The position numbers were made by a program, and so were the translations under genes. A stretch of DNA of 64,000 bases from Ochotona curzoniae (lineage: Eukaryota; Chordata; Mammalia; Lagomorpha; Ochotonidae). Location: contig NW_024464918.1 in assembly GCF_017591425.1 (NCBI RefSeq), positions 10,166,001-10,230,000 of the forward strand. The letters are read 5' to 3'. Positions 58,351-64,000 of the stretch are shown in pieces. The notes below the pieces were generated by a model. That model worked only from the letters and a program-made list of their open reading frames with translations. It searched no databases and was not told where the DNA came from. The number at the start of each line of letters is the position of its first letter. Positions within the stretch are counted from its first letter, which is position 1.

Positions 58351-58622
58351 TTATTTGGAAGGCAGAGCTAGAGAGAGAGATCATTGATCCAATGGTTCAG
58401 TGTCCAAATAGCCACAATGGTCTGAGCTGGGCCAATCCAAACGCTGGAAGCTTCTTTCGAGTCTCCCACATGGGTGCAAGAGCCCAAAGACCTGAGCCGT
58501 TCCCAGGCCATTAAAATGAAGCTGGATCAGAAGTGAAGCAACTGGGACACAAACTGGTGACTAAATGTGATGCCAGTGCCACCGTGGAGGTCTAGGCCAC
58601 TAAACCGTGGTGCCAGTCCCAG
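58351..58622 (-). mobile_element. old CSINE (host of the nested copy)
   Basis: GGAAGGCAGAGCTAGAGAGA, GGTCTGAGCTGGGCCAATCC, GGCCATTAAAATGAAGCTGG and the head complement CCACTAAACCGTGGTGCCAG. Its tail was split by the young insertion. Confidence 0.88.
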
Positions 58623-58742
58623 TCCCTGCCCCAAAACCAAACTATCTGAAGAAATCAACACTGTTTTCATAAGAAAGCCTCAACCTTTAACTAGGTTTTT
58701 CATTGTTTTTTGTTGTTGCTGCTATTGTTTGTTGTTTTGGGG

Positions 58743-58764
58743 TTTTTTTTTTTTTTTTTTTTTT
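58743..58764. repeat. T22 homopolymer
   Basis: Twenty-two T in a row after a GTTGTTGCTGCTATTGTTTG stretch. It is not attached to a recognisable CSINE. Confidence 0.95.
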
Positions 58765-59235
58765 GTAGCAGTTCTCTAATTCTGCGACATCAGCTGGGTG
58801 TGTAAACATTCAATTCTGGCACTACATACTCAAAGGTAAATTACACTTTGCACATTTAATTCCACAGGACTTTGACAACTTGTGTGCCAATTGGAAGTCT
58901 CAAGGACAACCCATGACTTGGATACTGTGGTTATAAATTTGTAAGTTGCCACACAGAATTAAGCTTCTGTAACTTCTAACCCAACTCAAAGAACTCAGGA
59001 AAACGATCATTTACATTTACAGGTTTATTTTAAAGGATGTAGCACGTGAACACACAAGTCAGAGATGTGTAGAGAAAGAGATGCAGAAGGATACAACCTG
59101 TGTCCAAAGCCTTCTTCATGTGAGGTTATCCTCTGCCCGCAAACTCAGCAACTTCTCCAGCCCCTTCATTTAGGGTTGGAATTATGCAGGCAACAGTGAT
59201 CAACATAACATGAGGAACTGAACTTAATAGTTTTA
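58765..59235. other. unique sequence
   Basis: Nothing recognised. Confidence 0.5.
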
Positions 59236-59556
59236 ATTTTTAGCTTTATTGCAGAGTCAGATATACAGAAAGGAGGAGAGAGAGAAAGGAAGATCTTCTG
59301 TCTGATGATTCACTCCCCAAGTGAGCGCAACGGCCGGAGCGCTGTGCCTATCCGAAGTCAGAAGTCTGGAATCTCCTCCAGGTCTCCCACACGGGTGCAG
59401 GGTCCCAAGGCTTTGGGCCATCCTGGACTGCTTTTCCGGGCTACAAGGAGGGGGTTGGATGGGAAGCAGGGGTGCCAGGATTAGAACCGGCGCCCATATA
59501 TGATCCCAGCATGTTCAATGTGAGGACTTTAGCTGCTAGGCCACCGCACTGGGCCT
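59236..59556 (-). mobile_element. CSINE, full length
   Basis: CTTTATTGCAGAGTCAGATA, GATGATTCACTCCCCAAGTG, GCGCAACGGCCGGAGCGCTG, GGATTAGAACCGGCGCCCAT and the head GGCCACCGCACTGGGCCT. CpGs are partly retained. No clear target duplication. Confidence 0.95.
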
Positions 59557-60427
59557 GAATTTAAATCTTTAGACCCATCTCTCCTGATAGTTAGAAAGAA
59601 AGTACTCAGTCTCTTTCCCTCAATTGTTTTTTCAGGAACTGAGACAATGACCAAACATTTCTTTCTTCTTATTATACAACGGCAGGAAAGTATTTTTATT
59701 AGCTCTCATGTTGTAAGATTAAAGTCAGGGTAGAATGAAATATATTTTTTCCAATGGATTCAGTTTCACAAGTAATAGCTCCTCTTCCAATGTTTTTCGT
59801 AAGCATAATTCAAACTGAAGACCACGATGTCCACAAAAGTGTCACAAGCTTATTACGTTCCATCTGCTCTAGTTACAACAGCAGGAAAGTGAAGGACTTT
59901 ATTTTCTGGAGACCTTTCCATAGCAGAAACAGCAAATAAAAGATACTCCCTGGACAAATGCATTTAACCAGAATATCATACTTCCTGGGAATTTCATTTT
60001 ATTGAATGCTGAATGTACTATTTGCTTAAAGACAAACTTTACACATCCGACATGTTTTTAAAGGCTAACATTCATAAACAGACTTCAACCTATTCATTTG
60101 GCATTTCTCATTTAAACTAAATAAGGGAATTGAAACACAAATATCCCTATGCACACTCTTCAATCTTTTCAAGCTGCATATGAGCATAAACTACTGATGT
60201 TTCATTTTAAGCTGAAAAAAAAAAGTGCCCAGCCCCTGGTCATGGCAATGTTTTTTTTTTTCTTTTAATACTTCAGCAACTCTGAATTTCTAAAGTCTTT
60301 GCCAAAATAACAGCAAAAACAATTTCAGCAACCATCATGTGTGCTAGTGTTTCCCATGATACTGTTACTGTTGTAGTTATCATTGTCAGTCTGTCTTCAC
60401 CAGGGCTAACACTGCAGTGAAGTGAAT
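59557..60427. other. unique sequence
   Basis: AT-rich with a poly(T) run near 60250. Nothing recognised. Confidence 0.5.
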
Positions 60428-60443
60428 AAAGATTTAATGTGGG

Positions 60444-60776
60444 GCCTGGCGCGGTGGCACAAGTGGTTAAAGGTCCTTGCCTTGCACGCCCGGGATCCCA
60501 TATGGGCGCCGGTTCTAATCCCGGCAGCCCCGCTTCCCTTCCAGCTCCCTGCCTGTGGCCTGGGAAAGCAGTCGAGGACGGCCCAAAGCTTTGGGAACCT
60601 GCACCCGCGTGGGAGACCAGGAAGAGGCTCCTGGCTTCGGATCGGCATAGTATCGGCCCGTTGCGCTCACTTGGGGAGTGAATCATCGGACGGAAGATCT
60701 TCCTCTCTGTCTCTCCTCTCTGTATATCCGCCTTTCCAATGAAAAAATAATAAAAATAAATCTTTAAAAAAAAAAA
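60444..60776 (+). mobile_element. CSINE, young, full length
   Basis: Very close to the copy at 14281, with the same AAGTGGTTAAAGG head and the same CCAATGAAAAAATAATAAAA tail. I count about ten differences by eye. A perfect 16-bp duplication AAAGATTTAATGTGGG flanks it (60428-60443 and 60777-60792). Frames of 80-137 codons over it are read-throughs. Confidence 0.98.
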
Positions 60777-60792
60777 AAAGATTTAATGTGGG

Positions 60793-62539
60793 TATAAATT
60801 TTTCAGGGATGATCAAAATATCAGTCAGCAGAATACCATAATATTTCGAAAGTAAAAATTATTATAACATCATAATTGAACAAAATGTAAACAATTTAAA
60901 ATAAATACAAGATTAATGCTACTGGTTTTTCGTTTTGCCTCCGCATCCAACATGGCACACAAAAGCAACAGTTTCGATTTCTGCAAATGCTATAGAGCAC
61001 ACACATCTATTACACCTATTTTATGAAATAAGCTAAGGAATTAAGTAACAATAACCTGCCTCACGGAAGATGCAGTGGTTAAGGCTTCAGAGTTCTTCAT
61101 CTATGATGCTTTACTGCTTCCCATTCACACACTATTTATGGGTACCAACTATGCATATGATTTTAAGAGGTACGATACTTGCCCCAAGCCAGTGGTTACT
61201 ATAAGGATTTATAAAATCCACAGGAAACACTTGCTTGCATAGTAATATTTCATGATCTACAAGAGGTCTGTGAAAGTCAGTTCAAGAAGAGATGTTGGTG
61301 GAAAAGTGTAACAAGCCTGAAAATGCAGAACTTCCAGTTATCTCTCTCCACGTGAAGTTATACAAAGAGCTATCTCTCCCATCAATGATTTCTCACAACA
61401 AATGGACAGAGTATTGCCAATGGGTAAATCTCACATCATTTTAGTATCTGGAGTATTTCTTCAAACTCAAATCATATTGACTCGTTGACTACCTGTGTGC
61501 CTCATCTTCACTCTCTAGTTCCTGCAAAAGTAGAATGGCGACCACATATCCCAAAGCATTCATTAGTAATTACTTTGTTACACTACTCAGAGTAGCTCAA
61601 GGCCCGAAGAACAGAGAGTTACTGTCATGGGGGATGATATTTCAGAGCCTAGAGGTTACCTCTGGGAGCTGCGGTCAAAGACTAGCACTCAGAGTAAGGT
61701 TAATATTTTACTACACAACTTATCAGCAATGATGGCAGGAGAGCGCACTGATTAAAACAAACAAACAAAAAGGTAACAGATAAATGTTTTGGAACTAGAA
61801 GGCATAAATCTAAAGTAAATAAAGTACCATAGCTCTACAAAATACACTTAAGAATCAGGCTTATTTTCTACATCCTTGATAAAATAAACAGACATGAACA
61901 AAAAATCAGGGTGGACAAGTGGCATTCTTTCATGTTCAAGAACACTGAGATATTGTCGGCAGTGTCCAACATTACTATTCCTATCAACAATGAGAACTTG
62001 GGGGAATTAACAGAGAGAAGGTGCTAGCTATAAGGAAGGAGATAAATAAATGGGTTATAAATTGAAGAAACTTGGAAAAAGCTCAAAACATGAAATGACA
62101 TTGTCTTTTGTAGTTCAATTATACCAGATGCCTGAAAGGGTGAAGCCATATGTTTACTGAGACCACTCCTGCTTTTGGAACCTGACAAGATGATATGACA
62201 GCCTGCAAACCTGAGCGGCCTCACCATGGGAGACGGATTCATTCAGTATGATGATGGACTGTACTAATTACAAATGAATAAATGGGATTCCAGTCATGTA
62301 GCAAGAGACTGTCTTCTGATGTGATGCATGTTCAAAAATACCTGTGATATTTTATCTGTTTGGTTTTCATCCATGCTCCTGGCTAATAACGCCCATAGAA
62401 GCACATGGAAACTCTCATCTCCCCCGTCTCTGAGATCTCCATTGTCATAAGACCCTTTCTAATGTGGGATTTTTACTGTTTCCTGGTTGGGAGGAATGCT
62501 GCTGCAGAGACTCAGAAGATTCGGAATAGACAGGCATGG
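60793..62539. other. unique sequence, possible repeat traces
   Basis: No clear element. 61490-61545 (TGTGTGCCTCATCTTCACTC, AAAAGTAGAATGGCGACC) weakly recalls a MIR core. 62280-62539 may belong to the LTR that follows. No exon-like frame. Confidence 0.45.
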
Positions 62540-62795
62540 CGGGGGATTCCCCTTGGTCTATTAGGAGTCACACCTGTGTAATGATAATGCCATAAAAATG
62601 CTGAGAGCTGCAGTTCATACAGTACATGGATGGCTGAACACACAGACGTTCGTAAAGGGCAGTGACAGAAAGGTTTGAAAGCCTCAGGCCCCTTTCCCCA
62701 AATCTCAGCCTTTGCATCTCATCTGTATATTTTGTGATGGCCTTTTTATAACAAATCAGTAAACACTGTGTTGTCAAGTCCTGCCATGAAGAATA
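62540..62795 (+). mobile_element. probable old ERVL-type LTR
   Basis: GGCTGAACACACAGACGTTC, AGGCCCCTTTCCCCAAATCT, TTTGCATCTCATCTGTATAT and CCTTTTTATAACAAATCAGT align with landmarks of a mammal-wide LTR family (TTGGTGAACACA ... CCCCTTCCCC ... TATGCATCTCTTC ... TTTATAATAAACCAGTAA). Non-coding, ends not defined, exact family not named. Confidence 0.55.
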
Positions 62796-63034
62796 AAACA
62801 CCTTGCCTTTAAAAATAACCCACTACAGCTACTAAACCCACCTTACTGCTTTGGGGGAAAGAACACACCTTGCTTTAAAGCAATTAGTATTGTAGCCAAG
62901 GAAACAAATGGCTATATGCACACACATTCATATACTTTTTATTTATTCTACGAACAGGATATTCCATGAATCTTTAATATTTCTTCCCCAATATGCTGAA
63001 GAATATCACTTCTACTGTCTAGCCAAAAAAACAG
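62796..63034. other. unique sequence
   Basis: Nothing recognised. Confidence 0.5.
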
Positions 63035-63047
63035 GAAAAGATTTTCT

Positions 63048-63361
63048 TTTTTTTTTTTTAAAGATTTATTTTATTTTTATTGGAAAGGCGGATATACAGA
63101 GAGGAGGATCTTTCGTCCGATGATTCACTCCCCAAGTGAGCGCAATGGCCGATACTATGCCGATCTGAAGCCAGGAGCCTCTTCCTGGTCTCCCACGCGG
63201 GTGCAGGGTCCCAAAGCTTTGAGCCGTCCTCAACTGCCTTCCCGGGCCACAGGCAGGGAGCTGGAAGGGAAGTGGGGCTTCCAGGATTAGAATCGGCACC
63301 CGTATGTGATCCCGGGCGTGCAAGGTGAGGACTTTAACCACTGCGCCACCGCGCCGGGCCC
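63048..63361 (-). mobile_element. CSINE, young, with a small body deletion
   Basis: TTTAAAGATTTATTTTATTT, GCGGATATACAGAGAGGAGG, then directly ATCTTTCGTCCG: the usual AGACAGAGAGGA stretch is missing. The head ends CCACCGCGCCGGGCCC. Target duplication GAAAAGATTTTCT (63035-63047) against GAAAAGAATTTCT (63362-63374). The 91-codon antisense frame is a read-through. Confidence 0.97.
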
Positions 63362-63435
63362 GAAAAGAATTTCTAAGAGATAGGAAGTGTGTGGTGGCTT
63401 GAGAGATGATTTGGAGTATTAAACAAAGAGATTCT

Positions 63436-63756
63436 GGGCCCAGCGAGGTGGCCTAGCGGCTAAAGTCCTCACCTTGAATGCCAGGATCCCACATGGGCGC
63501 CGGTTCTAATCCCAGCAGCTCCACTTCCCATCCAGCTCCCTGCTTGTGGCCTGGGAAAGCAATCCAGGACAGCCCAAAGCCCTGGGACTGTGCACCTGTG
63601 TAGGAGACCTGGAAGAAGCTCCTGGATTCTTGCTTCGGATCGGCATAGCACCAGCTGTTGCGGTCACGTGGGGAGTGAATCATCAGACGGAAGATCTTTG
63701 TCTCTCCTCCTCCCTGTATATCTCACTTTCCAATAAAAATAAAGAAATCTTACAAA
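63436..63756 (+). mobile_element. CSINE, young, full length
   Basis: Head GGGCCCAGCGAGGTGGCCTA, B box GGTTCTAATCC, tail CCAATAAAAATAAAGAAATC. Duplication AAACAAAGAGATTCT (63421-63435) against AAACAAAGAGATTTT (63757-63771). Confidence 0.97.
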
Positions 63757-63771
63757 AAACAAAGAGATTTT

Positions 63772-64000
63772 ATCTTAGTAGCTATGGATTTATTCAGTGT
63801 GTATTAGAAAAATTTATTATGAGTATGTAGGAAACGACTTGGACAGAGTATTAAGCTTTTGTTTGCTTTTTAAATTTAAATAAATGCGAATAAAGATATT
63901 GTATTAAGAACATAATGACACTTCTCACCCTACTCTCTAGAATCAAGTCAAAGACAAATATTAAATCCATTAAAATTAATCAGAGAAACTATACTTGGAT
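63772..64000. other. unique sequence at window end
   Basis: AT-rich, nothing recognised. Confidence 0.5.

Noticed and set aside
60273..60686. 137-codon antisense frame
   Set aside because: Its first two thirds are a CSINE read backwards and the rest is flanking DNA.
1..64000. A new biological system or gene cluster
   Set aside because: I looked on both strands for linked genes, RNA structures, arrays or long inverted repeats and found none. The content is intergenic or intronic DNA dominated by retroposons.

Overview
The window is nuclear DNA from a mammal, almost certainly a lagomorph and most likely a pika (Ochotona). The main evidence is about 40 copies or pieces of one tRNA-derived SINE, the lagomorph C element (CSINE). 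They fill roughly 17% of the 64 kb by hand count. The youngest copies have the head, body and AATAAATCTTT-type tail I associate with pika rather than rabbit. The base composition is AT-rich and CpG-poor, microsatellites are common, and old mammal-wide repeats (MIR, L2, L1M, MaLR LTRs, hAT and Tigger DNA transposons) are present. All of this fits a vertebrate intergenic or deep intronic region.

I find no protein-coding gene, no exon I can defend, no functional RNA gene, no CpG island and no CRISPR array. The longer open frames are either CSINE read-throughs (they repeat the same peptide, such as LPACGLGKQ), a frame running through a (CA)n microsatellite, or short chance-length frames. Three frames whose peptides do not look like repeat products are listed as low-confidence findings to search.

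Layout. 1-10 kb: nested CSINEs, a (CA)23 tract, a hAT MITE at 5.9 kb, more CSINEs and a (GATA)n tract grown from a CSINE tail. 10-19 kb: a MaLR-like LTR piece, an ancient antisense L1M split by a young CSINE at 14.3 kb, and a mixed CSINE/L1 3'-end block at 15.3-16.6 kb. 19-27 kb: mostly unique sequence with a minisatellite, an L2 piece, a U2 snRNA fragment, CSINEs and a solo MaLR LTR. 27-42 kb: a 3'-end L1 fragment, then long repeat-poor stretches with a few MIR/L2 remnants and two CSINEs. 42-51 kb: a Tigger/MER2-type element, MIRs, a row of CSINEs at 45.6-46.8 kb and two tandem CSINEs at 50.1-50.8 kb. 51-58 kb: MIR, a (TA)n tract, L2, a 3 kb repeat-poor block and an antisense L1. 58-64 kb: four young CSINEs, one nested in an older copy, and an old ERVL-like LTR.

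Nothing here works as a gene system. What can be read is an insertion history: ancient L2/MIR/DNA transposons/L1M, then old CSINEs, then young CSINEs with intact target-site duplications. The more unusual points are a doubly used CSINE target site, a CSINE with a triplicated A-box segment, two nearly identical CSINEs 46 kb apart, and a short U2 snRNA 5' fragment.
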